64,000 nucleotides of DNA from Pigmentiphaga litoralis. GTDB taxonomy: Bacteria > Pseudomonadota > Gammaproteobacteria > Burkholderiales > Burkholderiaceae_B. Under the pieces are notes generated by a model. It was not told the DNA's origin, did no database searches, and worked only from the letters and a program-made list of their open reading frames with translations. Positions 25,083-33,848 of the stretch are shown in pieces. The position numbers and the translations under genes were made by a program. Position 1 is the stretch's first letter, and each line of letters starts with the position of its first letter. The stretch spans positions 310,001-374,000 of the forward strand of contig NZ_BMXQ01000003.1 in NCBI RefSeq assembly GCF_014651835.1. Reading direction: 5' to 3'.

Positions 25083-25973
25083 TTATCCCTTCAGGTGCGT
25101 ATCGAAGAACGCGATCGTGCGCGACCAGGCCAGCTTGGCGGCCTCCGCGTCAAAGCGCGGCGTCGTGTCGTTGTTGAAGCCGTGCTGCGTGCCCGGGTAC
25201 TGGAAGGCGGTGTACTTCACACCGGCCGCGTCCAGCGCGGCGGCGTACGTGGGCCACGATGCATTGATCCGTTCGTCGACCGCGGCAAAGTGCATCAGCA
25301 GCGGCGTCTTCACCTTGGCGGCGCCTTCGGCGGCCGGCACGTTGCCGTAGAAAGGGACCGCGGCGTTCAGGTCGGGCAGGCGCGTGGCCAGGGTCTGCAC
25401 CATGCCGCCGCCATAGCAGAAGCCGACCGCGCCGACCTTGCCGTTGGTGTTCTGGTAGCTGCGCAGGAAGTTGGCCGCCGCCACGAAGTCTTCGGTGGCT
25501 TTGGTCTGGTCGAGCTTGGCGAACAGTTCGCGGGCCTTGTCTTCGTCACCGGGATAGCCGCCCAGGGTCGTCAGGGCATCCGGCGCAAACGCCAGGTAGC
25601 CGTCGAGCGCCAAGCGGCGCGCGATGTCTTCGATATGGGGGTTCAGGCCGCGGTTCTCATGGATCACCAGCACGGCCGGCAGCGGGCCACTGGCTTGCGC
25701 TGGCCAGGCCACGTAGGCCTTGACGGTGCCGGTGCCGTTGGGCGACGGGTAGTCCACTTTCTGGGTGCGGATGCGATGATCGTCCGGACGGATCTGCTGG
25801 GCCTCGGCGAACTTGGGGCTCAGGGCCGTCAGCAGCATCCCGGCCGTCATGCCGCCCACCGCAAACTTCTGCGCCTTGCTGAGAAAACCGCGGCGGTCTA
25901 TCGCGCCGTGCACATAGGCATCAAACAGAATGAGCAGTTCCTGGTCGAAATCCTTGGCTGTCTTGAGTTCCAT
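25083..25973 (-). CDS. Dienelactone-hydrolase-family protein, Tat-exported (YghX-like)
   Basis: Start ATG 25973 has AGGAA upstream; the product has 296 residues. It begins with the MELKTAKDFDQELLILFDAYVHG leader known from YghX-like proteins, then a twin-arginine motif RRGFLSKAQK at 27-36 and a hydrophobic core, so it is probably exported folded. The alpha/beta-hydrolase domain has the nucleophile Cys in GFCYGGG, Asp in HFAAVDERIN and His in GTQHGFNND, the dienelactone hydrolase triad. HENRGLNPHIEDIARR is another family hallmark. The physiological substrate of this subgroup is unclear. Confidence 0.9.
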   Translation of the reverse strand: MELKTAKDFDQELLILFDAYVHGAIDRRGFLSKAQKFAVGGMTAGMLLTALSPKFAEAQQIRPDDHRIRTQKVDYPSPNGTGTVKAYVAWPAQASGPLPAVLVIHENRGLNPHIEDIARRLALDGYLAFAPDALTTLGGYPGDEDKARELFAKLDQTKATEDFVAAANFLRSYQNTNGKVGAVGFCYGGGMVQTLATRLPDLNAAVPFYGNVPAAEGAAKVKTPLLMHFAAVDERINASWPTYAAALDAAGVKYTAFQYPGTQHGFNNDTTPRFDAEAAKLAWSRTIAFFDTHLKG

Positions 25974-26137
25974 GGTGCGTTCCTGAAAAGGCAGGGAGTC
26001 TGCGGTTGACGTCATCGGGCGACCGGTGCTGCAACGCGCAGCTGGCAATCGCGGCCCACCCGTTCCGCCGCCGACAATAGACCGAAAGACCGAATCCCTC
26101 TACCGCTTTCTCAAAGCGTTTCAAATGGATGAGCCCA

Positions 26138-26863
26138 TCACAGCGGCGCCAGCAGCCCTTGCACGCCTTCATCCAGACCGCGCACGGGCGTGGCCTTGGC
26201 CAGCGACATCCACACACCAAAGGGCAGGGCGGTGCGCCGGGGTTTGGGCGCGCGCCGGGCCACGACAGGCTGATCGCCTTCCATGAGGATCACGCCGCAT
26301 TCGGGCGGGACTTCCGAAGGGTCGCCAATCGGCCGCCCCTTCGCGTCATTGCCGAGTACGTACCAGCACTCGCCCAGGTCGCAGTAGGCGCCGCGCTTGG
26401 CAGCGATCTTCAGGTCGCCCAGCAGGTCGGCGCGGCGCACCTTGATCTCGTGCACCACCGGTTCGACATAGGTCTCGACCGTCGTGTTGCGGATCGAGAA
26501 GACATCGGGCTTGGCGATACACCACACCGGCGGCGCTTCGGGCGTAGCGCCCGGCACCTGGGCACGCAAGCTGATGCCGCGCCACGCGATGCGGCCGGCA
26601 CGCAGCATGTCGCGCGCGATCAGTTCGACCAGGGCTTCATGGGACGACATGGCGCTGCGATTGCGGACGGCCTGCGCGGCGATCATGGCGATGCCGGCGT
26701 CGGTGACACGCACGGTTTCCGGGGCATCGCGGCTCACGACCCGTTCGAGCAGACCGGCGGCCAGCAATTCGATTTCGACGATGTCCTGGCAGGGCCAGCC
26801 CGCCGAGCGGTACATCTCGCGCAGGCGGCGCGCGTGGGATTTCCCCAGGGTGACTTCAGGCAT
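26138..26863 (-). CDS. Hypothetical protein with PD-(D/E)XK-like (MmcB-like) C-terminal core
   Basis: A 241-residue protein. Residues 1-90 look like a winged-helix or helical domain (LREMYRSAG...VRVTDAGIAMIA). From about 119 the pattern PDVFSIRNT, then HEIKVRRADLLGDL and AYCDLGECWYVL, places D120, E139 and K141 in the order of a PD-(D/E)XK nuclease and resembles the MmcB repair nuclease family. The DNA-related function is inferred from this motif. It stands alone between a convergently separated hydrolase and a small membrane-protein gene. Confidence 0.75.
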   Translation of the reverse strand: MPEVTLGKSHARRLREMYRSAGWPCQDIVEIELLAAGLLERVVSRDAPETVRVTDAGIAMIAAQAVRNRSAMSSHEALVELIARDMLRAGRIAWRGISLRAQVPGATPEAPPVWCIAKPDVFSIRNTTVETYVEPVVHEIKVRRADLLGDLKIAAKRGAYCDLGECWYVLGNDAKGRPIGDPSEVPPECGVILMEGDQPVVARRAPKPRRTALPFGVWMSLAKATPVRGLDEGVQGLLAPL

Positions 26864-27061
26864 GCAGGCAGCGCGGCGCCGGGCTGGCGCGATCGGGAGA
26901 GAAGCAGGAATTGTAGCCCCGCGGCGGGCGGGGTCCCCATGCTAGAGTGTGCCCACTTCTGACGAAGCGTCCCCGTGGACCGGCTGCCTGCCGCACGGGA
27001 TCCGGATGGCCGCGCACTGCGCCTGGCTGCCGACCGACGCGGGCCGCAGACCGGTGCGTCC

Positions 27062-27529
27062 ATGTTCTATGACCTGCTCACCCTGATCCACGTCGCCTCC
27101 ATCATCGTGTGGGTGGGCGGCATGGCCTTCGCGCATCTGGCCCTGCGGCCGGCCGTGGCCACCCTCGAGCCGCCGGTGCGCCTGCGGTTGATGGAAGACG
27201 TGCTGCGGCGTTTCTTTCTGCTCGCGGGCGTTGCGGTGCTGCTGGCGGTGGGGTCGGGCCTGGGCATGGTCGGGCTGGCCGCGGCGCAAGTGGCCGAGAC
27301 CGGCGGGCGTTTTCGCATGCCGCTGGCCTGGAACCTGATGGGCACCTTCGGCATCATCATGGCGCTGATTTTCGGCCACATCCGTTTTGCGCTGTTCGGC
27401 CGCCTGCGCCGTGCGGTGGCCGCGTCCGACTGGAAGGCCGGCGGCGTCGCCATGGCGTCGATCCGCAAGTGGGTCGGCATCAATCTGCTGATCGGGACCG
27501 GTGTGGTGATCATCGCCTTTCTGGGGTGA
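27062..27529 (+). CDS. CopD-family membrane protein
   Basis: A 155-residue integral membrane protein with four hydrophobic segments: about 5-22 (LTLIHVASIIVWVGGMAFAH), 50-75, 90-112 and 135-152. The His in LIHVASIIVWVGGMAF and a second His in FGHIRFALF are typical of the small CopD-like family. The cluster next to metal-responsive genes fits, but a copper role is not proven. The start at 27062 (MFYDLL) begins the membrane domain directly; no strong ribosome-binding site is seen. Confidence 0.75.
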   Translation: MFYDLLTLIHVASIIVWVGGMAFAHLALRPAVATLEPPVRLRLMEDVLRRFFLLAGVAVLLAVGSGLGMVGLAAAQVAETGGRFRMPLAWNLMGTFGIIMALIFGHIRFALFGRLRRAVAASDWKAGGVAMASIRKWVGINLLIGTGVVIIAFLG

Positions 27530-27590
27530 CGGCGCGGCGGGTCGGTGGGCCCGCTGCTTCATGTGGGGCGGTCGCCGCTTTGCTTCAGCC

Positions 27591-27866
27591 TTACTTCAGA
27601 TAGGAACGCAGTGCACTGACGACCTCTTCCAGGTCAGCCTGCCGCTGCGCCGGTGACACATCGTCGGCGCCCAGATGTTCCCGCAAATGCCCCTCCAGCA
27701 CCTCGGCCATCAGACCGCTGACCGCACCGCGCACCGCCGCGATCTGCTGCAGCACGGCGGCGCATTCCGTTTCCTGTTCCAGCGCGGCTTCGAGCGACTG
27801 CACCTGCCCCTTGATGCGGCGCACGCGTGCGAGCAGTTTTTTCTTGTCGTGAATGGTGTGCGGCAT
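27591..27866 (-). CDS. dmeR: RcnR-type Ni/Co-sensing repressor (DmeR-like)
   Basis: A 91-residue all-helical repressor of the CsoR/RcnR family. The metal ligands of RcnR are present at the same positions: H3 (MPHTIHD), C35 (TECAAV), H60 and H64 (EGHLREHLG). This set distinguishes it from copper-sensing CsoR and formaldehyde-sensing FrmR. It is divergent from a His-rich cation diffusion exporter gene, as in rhizobial dmeR-dmeF, and an RcnR-like operator lies just upstream of that gene. Binding of Ni(II) or Co(II) would release repression. Confidence 0.88.
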   Translation of the reverse strand: MPHTIHDKKKLLARVRRIKGQVQSLEAALEQETECAAVLQQIAAVRGAVSGLMAEVLEGHLREHLGADDVSPAQRQADLEEVVSALRSYLK

Positions 27867-28045
27867 GTCGGGCTCGGCTGGGCGATGGGCGGAGGGAGGC
27901 CTGCGGTGGACAGCAGGGTGATCGGTAGGGGGTGAACGGTGCGGTGAACAGCAAGGTGAACACTGGGGTGAAGGGCGGAGTCAGCAGGTGGTTGAACAGC
28001 AGCCTGAACCATACCGCGATCCAGCAGCCCCGCAACCATGAGTAC

Positions 28046-28064
28046 TATACTGGGGTAGAGTATA
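28046..28064. promoter_or_regulatory. RcnR/DmeR-type operator
   Basis: The dyad TATACT-GGGGTAG-AGTATA fits the known RcnR site pattern TACT, G-tract, AGTA. It lies 47 bases before dmeF and 180 bases before the repressor gene. Binding here would block dmeF transcription and possibly autoregulate the repressor. Confidence 0.75.
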
Positions 28065-28110
28065 TTGCGCGTCGATCGCGTCGCTTGGCGCGCGTCTACC
28101 GGACCCCGTC

Positions 28111-29235
28111 ATGACCCTGCCCACGCCTGCTTCCGATCCCGCCGTCCCGTCGGCTTCCCGCCCGTCCTCGATGTCCGCGGCCTCGGCGTCGTATACCCAC
28201 AGTCACGTCTTCGACGAGGGCAATCCGCTGGCTGAGTCGCGCACCGCCTGGGCGGCCGGCATCACGGCAGTCATGATGGTGGTCGAGATCACCGCCGGCT
28301 GGCTCTACCAGTCCATGGCGCTGCTGGCCGACGGCTGGCACATGAGTTCACACGCCTTGGCGCTGGGGCTGTCGGTGGCGGTGTATGCCTATGCCCGCAA
28401 GCATGCCCAGGACCGCCGCTTCACCTTCGGCACGTGGAAGGTGGAAGTGCTGGGCGGCTACACCAGCGCCGTCCTGTTGATGGGTGTGGCCGTCTACATG
28501 GCCTGGCAGTCGGTGGACCGCCTGATGTCACCGGTGGCGATCGACTACAACCGGGCGATTGCGGTCGGGGCGGTCGGCCTATTGGTGAACCTTGTCTGCG
28601 CCTGGCTGTTGAAGGACGCGCATGGGCATGATCACGGACATGATCACGGCCATGGGCATGGTCACGGCCATAGCCACGGGCATGGACAGAATCACGACCA
28701 CCTGGATCACAACGACCATCACGACCACACCGACCTCAACCTGCGGGCCGCCTACCTGCACGTCGTCGCCGACGCGGCCACCTCCGTGCTTGCCATCATC
28801 GCTCTGTTCGGCGGCAAGTGGTGGGGCGCGGTATGGCTGGATCCGCTCATGGGCATTGCCGGTGCGGTGCTGGTCGCGGTGTGGGCGTGGGGTCTGCTGC
28901 GGCAGTCGGGGCGGGTGCTGCTCGATGCCAATGGCGATGCGCCCGTGGCCGACGAGATCCGCGACGCGGTGGCCGCCTTGCCGGTCAAGGCAGCGATCAC
29001 CGACCTGCATGTCTGGCAGGTCGGCAAGGGCAAATTCGCATGCATCGTTGGCGTCGTGGCCGATCAGCCCCTGGCGCCCGACGTCGTGCGCCGCGCCATC
29101 GGCATCCATGAAGAACTGGTGCACATCACGGTCGAAGTGAACCTGCGTTCCGCCGACCCACAGGATCCTGCCACAGACGGTCCTGCGAAGCACGATCCCG
29201 TCAATGGCAACCGGGCGCCCTCGCCAGCAGCCTGA
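28111..29235 (+). CDS. dmeF: Cation diffusion facilitator, Co/Ni efflux (DmeF-like)
   Basis: A 374-residue inner-membrane CDF transporter that exports divalent metal in exchange for protons. After a Ser/Ala-rich leader and the THSHVFDEGN motif, the first membrane segments include ALLADGWHMSSHALALG with the HxxxH-type metal site. A His-rich cytoplasmic loop follows (alternating His-Gly/Asp for about 35 residues) and then LHVVADAATSVLAI with the second site. The C-terminal cytoplasmic domain is present (DLHVWQVGKGKFA). THSHVF and the RcnR partner favour cobalt/nickel over zinc. An alternative start is ATG 28171. Confidence 0.9.
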   Translation: MTLPTPASDPAVPSASRPSSMSAASASYTHSHVFDEGNPLAESRTAWAAGITAVMMVVEITAGWLYQSMALLADGWHMSSHALALGLSVAVYAYARKHAQDRRFTFGTWKVEVLGGYTSAVLLMGVAVYMAWQSVDRLMSPVAIDYNRAIAVGAVGLLVNLVCAWLLKDAHGHDHGHDHGHGHGHGHSHGHGQNHDHLDHNDHHDHTDLNLRAAYLHVVADAATSVLAIIALFGGKWWGAVWLDPLMGIAGAVLVAVWAWGLLRQSGRVLLDANGDAPVADEIRDAVAALPVKAAITDLHVWQVGKGKFACIVGVVADQPLAPDVVRRAIGIHEELVHITVEVNLRSADPQDPATDGPAKHDPVNGNRAPSPAA

Positions 29236-29253
29236 CCAACGCCGGGTCGCCGG

Positions 29254-30348
29254 TTAGCGCCCCGTCCCCTGCAGCGCCTGTGCCCGCTCCGCGGCCAGCT
29301 TGAGCCGGTCGCTCATCGGCATGCCGGCATTGGCCAGGATGCGATCGATTTCGGGATAGCGCCCATTGCCCCGCACGGCGTCTTCGTCCAGAAAGCCGAT
29401 GATCGTGATGTAGGCGGCGACATCCGCTTCGGCCACGATGCCCTGGGTCGCGGCCCGCGCCACCCACGATGCCGTGCGCGCATAGCGCTGCCGTTCGCCC
29501 ATGCCCGCATACAACTCCGGAAAGAAGCGATCGACATACCCGACGAACTCCAGCACCTCGCGCCGTGTCCGCGCCAAGCGCGCATCGGCGACGGGCATCA
29601 GCGTGGCGCGCAGCTGTTGCGCGCGCGCCTGGGCCTGGGTGCGCTGGCGTGCCGTCAGCCTCCCGTCCACGGCCTGCTGGCGCACGCCCGCTTGCGGGTG
29701 TCCGTATTCGGTGGCGATGGCCAGCCAGGCCCAGGCGGTGATGGGATCCTTGCGCGCTTCGGCCTGGGTGCCGAGCATGTACTGCGCGGCCGCGTAGCCG
29801 TGCTGCGCCGACCGCAGCATCCAGGTCTGCGCCTGGCGCGTATTGCGCGACACGCCGGCGCCCGTGATGTAGGCATTGGCCAGGCCGAACTCGGCGCAGG
29901 CGTTGTCGGTCAGCGCCCCCTGCCGCAGGTAGCGGACCGCCTTGACCGGGTCCGGATCGATGCCGCGCCGGTCGCTGTGCAGCGCCGCCAGATAGCACAG
30001 CGCCTGGTCGTCGCCCTTGGTCGCGGCCAGCGTCAGGCAGGTCGATGCCTTGGCCAGGCTGGCCGGCATGCGTTCCTGGAAAAGTTCGTGGCCGCGCCCG
30101 AACAGCAGGTCGGCATCGACGCGCGCGTCGCACTGCACGACGTCGACATAAGGCGGGGGTGGCGCAGCCGGCACGGCGGCGGCCGCCGCCGCCACGGGCG
30201 CGGCAACCGGATCGGCTTCGGGGGCAGGCGCGGTCGATGGCGCGGGCAAAGGCGCGCAGCCTGCCATCAGCAGAACGAGCAGTCCGGCGGTGCAACGGCG
30301 CACGGCGCATCGCAGCGGGACCCGGCGGGCGCTGGGGGTGGTCCACAT
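29254..30348 (-). CDS. Lipoprotein with Sel1/TPR-like repeats
   Basis: Start ATG 30348 has AGGAGC upstream. The 364-residue product has an N-terminal signal ending in the lipobox LLMAGC, then an Ala/Pro linker to about residue 65. Residues 85-225 contain Sel1-type repeats (ALCYLAALHSDRRGIDPDPVKAVRYLRQG, then AEFGLANAYITGAGVSRN and AAQYMLGTQAEARKDP). The C-terminal part is helical without recognised domain. Such proteins often scaffold envelope complexes, but no partner is evident here. It converges with dmeF. Confidence 0.85.
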   Translation of the reverse strand: MWTTPSARRVPLRCAVRRCTAGLLVLLMAGCAPLPAPSTAPAPEADPVAAPVAAAAAAVPAAPPPPYVDVVQCDARVDADLLFGRGHELFQERMPASLAKASTCLTLAATKGDDQALCYLAALHSDRRGIDPDPVKAVRYLRQGALTDNACAEFGLANAYITGAGVSRNTRQAQTWMLRSAQHGYAAAQYMLGTQAEARKDPITAWAWLAIATEYGHPQAGVRQQAVDGRLTARQRTQAQARAQQLRATLMPVADARLARTRREVLEFVGYVDRFFPELYAGMGERQRYARTASWVARAATQGIVAEADVAAYITIIGFLDEDAVRGNGRYPEIDRILANAGMPMSDRLKLAAERAQALQGTGR

Positions 30349-30562
30349 GGGCAGCTCCTGTCAGTGCAGACTAGCGCGGGAATGTACACCACGAGCCGCC
30401 GTCCGTCCGGACACGGTGTGCGAAAACGACCTGAGCGATTGCGTGTCCGCCCGTCTGGGCGCGGCGGGCCGGCTGGTGCGCGACATGACGACCCTGGTGG
30501 TTTCCGGACGCAAGCCTGCCGACATCGGTTAACCTCTTCGACCGCCATCCGGAGACGCACGT

Positions 30563-30895
30563 ATGCCCAAACTGCCACACTTTTCGACCACCCCGATCGC
30601 CGATGCCGTGATCGAATCCGGTGACATCCGCGCCGATCGCTGGATCATCGGAGAAGGAACCGACAGCCAGTTCGAATACCTGGTGCATCTTGGCCAGCCG
30701 CGCTTCGCGTGCAAGGTCGATGTGGACGACGATGCGAAGGTCAGCAAGCTCTTCAATATCGAACTCGAAGCGGGTGAACGCCTGTATGACTTCGTGTGGC
30801 TGGACGGCAAGGCGCCCGACCCCGCCGACCTGAAAACCCTGGCCCATGCAGCGTCCGCGGCGCTCGAGCGCAACGCCCGCAAGCTGGGATACTGA
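30563..30895 (+). CDS. Conserved hypothetical protein
   Basis: A 110-residue soluble, acidic protein with GGAGA before the ATG. Sequence such as IADAVIESGDIRADRWIIGEGTD and LFNIELEAGERLYDFVWLDG suggests a small alpha/beta domain. No known motif. It precedes the TetR gene in the same direction with a 99-base gap that holds a TACAAT box (30961-30966), so they are probably separate transcripts. Confidence 0.75.
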   Translation: MPKLPHFSTTPIADAVIESGDIRADRWIIGEGTDSQFEYLVHLGQPRFACKVDVDDDAKVSKLFNIELEAGERLYDFVWLDGKAPDPADLKTLAHAASAALERNARKLGY

Positions 30896-30994
30896 CATCG
30901 GCGCCCCTGGCAGCCGTCCCGGCGCACGCAACGCGCCGAGCTGCCCGCGAGGGCGCTGGCTACAATGCCCGCTGTAAGTCAATGAGGTTACCGA

Positions 30995-31600
30995 ATGGCT
31001 AAGCGAGGCCGCCCCTGCAGTTTCGATCGCGACGACGCCTTGCGCCGCGCGCTCGATGTGTTCTGGGACATGGGCTACGAAGGCGCCACCATGACCGCCC
31101 TGAAGGACGCCATGGGCGGCATTTGCGCGCCCAGCGTCTATGCGGCCTACGGCTCGAAAGAAGCCTTGTTCCGTTCGGCGCTTGCGCTGTACCACGCGCA
31201 GGAATCGGAAGCCTTGTGGCAGGGGCTGGACACGTCACCGGTGCGCGACGCCATCGGCGGCCTGCTGCGCACCGCCGCGCTGCGCTACTCGACGCCGGGC
31301 AAGCCGCCCGGTTGCCTGGTGGACCTGAGCACGCTCAACTTTTCCCCGGCCAACAAGGCGATCGAAACAACCCTGCACGACTTGCGGGTCGACGTTGCCC
31401 GCACGATCGAGGCCAGGTTGTGCCGCGCGCGCGACGACGGTGAACTTGGCGTCAAGGCCGATCCGGTTGCCGTCGCAGCGTTCTACACGACGGTGTTGCA
31501 GGGTCTGTCGATCCAGGCACGGGATGGCGCGAGCCGTGAACGCCTGCTGTCCATTGTCGATGGCGCAATGACGGCATGGGACTGCCTGGTCGGGAACTGA
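30995..31600 (+). CDS. TetR-family transcriptional regulator
   Basis: A 201-residue TetR regulator. The N-terminal helix-turn-helix is visible in DALRRALDVFWDMGYEGATMTALKDAMGG followed by SVYAAYGSKEALF; the ligand-binding domain follows (PPGCLVDLSTLNF...). The AAYGSKEALF ending is the typical TetR recognition helix. It is 128 bases upstream of, and in the same direction as, the luciferase-like oxidoreductase gene; a palindrome between them is a candidate operator. Confidence 0.9.
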   Translation: MAKRGRPCSFDRDDALRRALDVFWDMGYEGATMTALKDAMGGICAPSVYAAYGSKEALFRSALALYHAQESEALWQGLDTSPVRDAIGGLLRTAALRYSTPGKPPGCLVDLSTLNFSPANKAIETTLHDLRVDVARTIEARLCRARDDGELGVKADPVAVAAFYTTVLQGLSIQARDGASRERLLSIVDGAMTAWDCLVGN

Positions 31601-31678
31601 CAGCGCACCGGGAGCTCCAAGCGGTTTGAACGATCGATGGAAGCTATCGGCTTCCGGCGGCTGATTTCTATAACGTAT

Positions 31679-31690
31679 GGTATAAATACC
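31679..31690. promoter_or_regulatory. Palindrome before the LLM oxidoreductase gene
   Basis: GGTAT-AA-ATACC is a short dyad 39 bases before the oxidoreductase start, in an AT-rich stretch (ATAACGTATGG upstream). It could be the operator of the upstream TetR protein; inferred from symmetry and location. Confidence 0.35.
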
Positions 31691-31728
31691 TTCATCCCCG
31701 CCGCCACCGCCCGCAACCAGGAGCCAAG

Positions 31729-32733
31729 ATGAAGACCCTTGCAGAAACCGCTTTTTCGGTGCTCGACCTTGCGCCGATCCGCGATGACGGCACGCCTGCC
31801 GACGCGCTGCACAATTCGCTGAGCCTTGCCCGGCACGTCGAAGCGCTGGACTTCACCCGCTTCTGGCTCGCCGAACACCACAATATGGATGGCATCGCCA
31901 GCGCCGCGACGTCAGTCGTGATCGGTTATGTCGCCAGTGGCACCACCCGCATCCGGGTGGGCTCGGGCGGCGTGATGCTGCCCAACCATCCCCCTCTGGT
32001 GGTGGCCGAAAACTTCGGCACGCTGGCCACGCTGTACCCGGGCCGCATCGACCTGGGCCTGGGCCGCGCGCCGGGCGCCGATCAATACACCATGCGGGCA
32101 CTGCGCCGGGACAGCGGCAGCAATGGCGAGGATTTTCCCGAACAGGTGGCCGAGCTTCAACAGCTGCTGGGCCCGCGCTATGCCGGCCAGCGGCTGCTGG
32201 CCATGCCGGGGTCGGACACCAACGTGCCGATCTGGCTGCTGGGATCGAGCCTGTTCAGCGCGCAACTGGCCGCGCGCGAAGGGCTGCCTTATGCCTTCGC
32301 GTCGCACTTTGCGCCGCGCTTCCTGCATGACGCCATCCGCCTGTACCGCGACAACTTCCAGCCGTCCGCCGTGCTGGACAAGCCTTATGTCGCCATTGGC
32401 GTGCCGCTGGTCGCCGCCGATACCGACGCCGAAGCGACCTTCCTTGCCACCACGGCCTATCAGCGGGTGTTGTCCTTGATGCGCGGCGAAAGCCTGCGGA
32501 TGAAGCCCCCTGTCGCCAACATGGCCGGGCTGTGGCAACCGCAGGAACAGCAGGCGGTGAAGAACTTCTTCGACATGGCTGTCGTGGGCGGTCCCGACAC
32601 GGTGCGCGCGCGTCTGAAGGCCATCCTGGAAAAGACCCAGGCGGACGAGATGATCTTTACCTGCGACATGTACGACCATGCCAAGCGCCTGCATGCGTTC
32701 GACATTGCCGCGGCCGCGCGGACTGCCGGTTAA
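31729..32733 (+). CDS. Luciferase-like (LLM class) flavin oxidoreductase
   Basis: A 334-residue TIM-barrel flavoprotein of the bacterial luciferase family, most like the YhbW/MsnO8 group. Family segments are [49 protein letters not shown] and [14 protein letters not shown]. Start ATG follows CAGGAG. Such enzymes oxidise organic compounds with O2 and reduced flavin supplied by a partner reductase, none of which is adjacent. Likely under control of the upstream TetR gene; substrate unknown. Confidence 0.9.
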   Translation: MKTLAETAFSVLDLAPIRDDGTPADALHNSLSLARHVEALDFTRFWLAEHHNMDGIASAATSVVIGYVASGTTRIRVGSGGVMLPNHPPLVVAENFGTLATLYPGRIDLGLGRAPGADQYTMRALRRDSGSNGEDFPEQVAELQQLLGPRYAGQRLLAMPGSDTNVPIWLLGSSLFSAQLAAREGLPYAFASHFAPRFLHDAIRLYRDNFQPSAVLDKPYVAIGVPLVAADTDAEATFLATTAYQRVLSLMRGESLRMKPPVANMAGLWQPQEQQAVKNFFDMAVVGGPDTVRARLKAILEKTQADEMIFTCDMYDHAKRLHAFDIAAAARTAG

Positions 32734-32741
32734 ACGGCGGC

Positions 32742-33704
32742 CTAGGCCTTCAGCCCGGGCAAGGCGCCCGGCGCTGCGGCGCTGACCGCCTCGATCGCCT
32801 GCATCATCTGCAGCGTGGCCGGCGACAGCGCCGCGTCCCGCCGCCACGTCAGCCCGATGGGCCGCAGCACATCGGGCAACTCCAGCGGCAGGACCGCCAG
32901 CAGGCCCAGATCGCGATAGTGATCGGCCACCACCTTCGACAGGATCCCCAACGCATCGCTCGACTGCAGATAGGTCAGGATGACGTGCGTCGACAGCGTC
33001 TCGATGGTGTTGCTCGGGATCGCGACACCATGCTGCTGCAAGGCGCTTTCCAGCGGCTCGCGGGGCAATGACCCGACGGGCGGCAATACCCAGGGAAAGG
33101 CCGACAGGTCGCTCCAGCGCAGGCGCTTGCGCCGCGCAAGCGGATGCGCGGCGCCCACGACCACCGTGCTCGACCCTTCGAACAAGGGCTTTTCACTGAG
33201 GTCGTCCGAGCTTTGCCGATGGCTTAGCAACCGCCCGACGATCAGGTCGATCGCGCCCCGCCGCAGTTCCGGCAGCAGCGTTTCCATTGCGCCTTCATGC
33301 ACCAGCACGGTCGTGCCCGGCGTGCGCTGCTTGAGCAGCGCCAGCGCCTTCGGCACCACGGCCGGCGCCATGGCGGGCAGGGCGCCCAGGGTCGTCTTGC
33401 CCGATGCGCCCGAGAGCAGGGCGCGCAGCTCATCGCGCGCCTGCGCCAGGCTGCTCAGCACCACGCGCGCCTGACGGATCAGGCACTCGCCATAGATGTT
33501 GGGATTGACGCCGCGCGCCGTGCGCTCGAACAGGCGGATGCCCAGGCCCTTTTCCAGTTCGCCCAGCGCCAGCGACACCGCCGGCTGGCTGATGTTCAGG
33601 CTGGCGGCGACCTTGCCCAGATTGCGCAGGTCATCCAGGGCAACCAGCAACTGCAGGTGCCGGGGTTTCAGATTGGCGCGGATATACCAGTCGAGTTGGG
33701 CCAT
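32742..33704 (-). CDS. LysR-family regulator of the catabolic operon
   Basis: A 320-residue LysR regulator with helix-turn-helix LVALDDLRNLGKVAASLNISQPAVSLALGELEKGLG. The beginning MAQLDWYIRANLKPRHLQLL is typical of the GbpR/CbbR-like subgroup. It diverges from the amidohydrolase gene at 33849. The 144-base spacer holds two copies of a 12-base motif 33 bases apart, likely its binding site. Its inducer is probably an aromatic or heterocyclic acid, by context only. Confidence 0.92.
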   Translation of the reverse strand: MAQLDWYIRANLKPRHLQLLVALDDLRNLGKVAASLNISQPAVSLALGELEKGLGIRLFERTARGVNPNIYGECLIRQARVVLSSLAQARDELRALLSGASGKTTLGALPAMAPAVVPKALALLKQRTPGTTVLVHEGAMETLLPELRRGAIDLIVGRLLSHRQSSDDLSEKPLFEGSSTVVVGAAHPLARRKRLRWSDLSAFPWVLPPVGSLPREPLESALQQHGVAIPSNTIETLSTHVILTYLQSSDALGILSKVVADHYRDLGLLAVLPLELPDVLRPIGLTWRRDAALSPATLQMMQAIEAVSAAAPGALPGLKA

Positions 33705-33745
33705 GGGTCACCTTGGGACGAATCGAAGGACAGCGAGATATTAGC

Positions 33746-33790
33746 GTTTGCTTATGGCACGCGTGTAAATACTCAATTGTCTGCTTATGG
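33746..33790. promoter_or_regulatory. Direct repeat in the LysR/amidohydrolase spacer
   Basis: GTTTGCTTATGG (33746-33757) and GTCTGCTTATGG (33779-33790) are direct repeats with a 33-base period, about three helical turns, so a dimeric regulator could bind both from one DNA face. Confidence 0.5.
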
Positions 33791-33848
33791 ACGCCGGCGC
33801 ACTATCCGGCCATCGCGTTTTTGCGCACATTCAGCAGGCAGGTCCGCC

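Noticed and set aside
25040-25083. Possible second hairpin after the tarD terminator.
   Set aside because: Short imperfect GC stem (AAGCGCCGCGTGGCGCC) with no T-tract; not distinguishable from chance.
28620-28740. Repetitive CATGGGCATG/CACGG-like DNA that could be read as a repeat array.
   Set aside because: It simply encodes the His-Gly/Asp-rich loop of the dmeF exporter.
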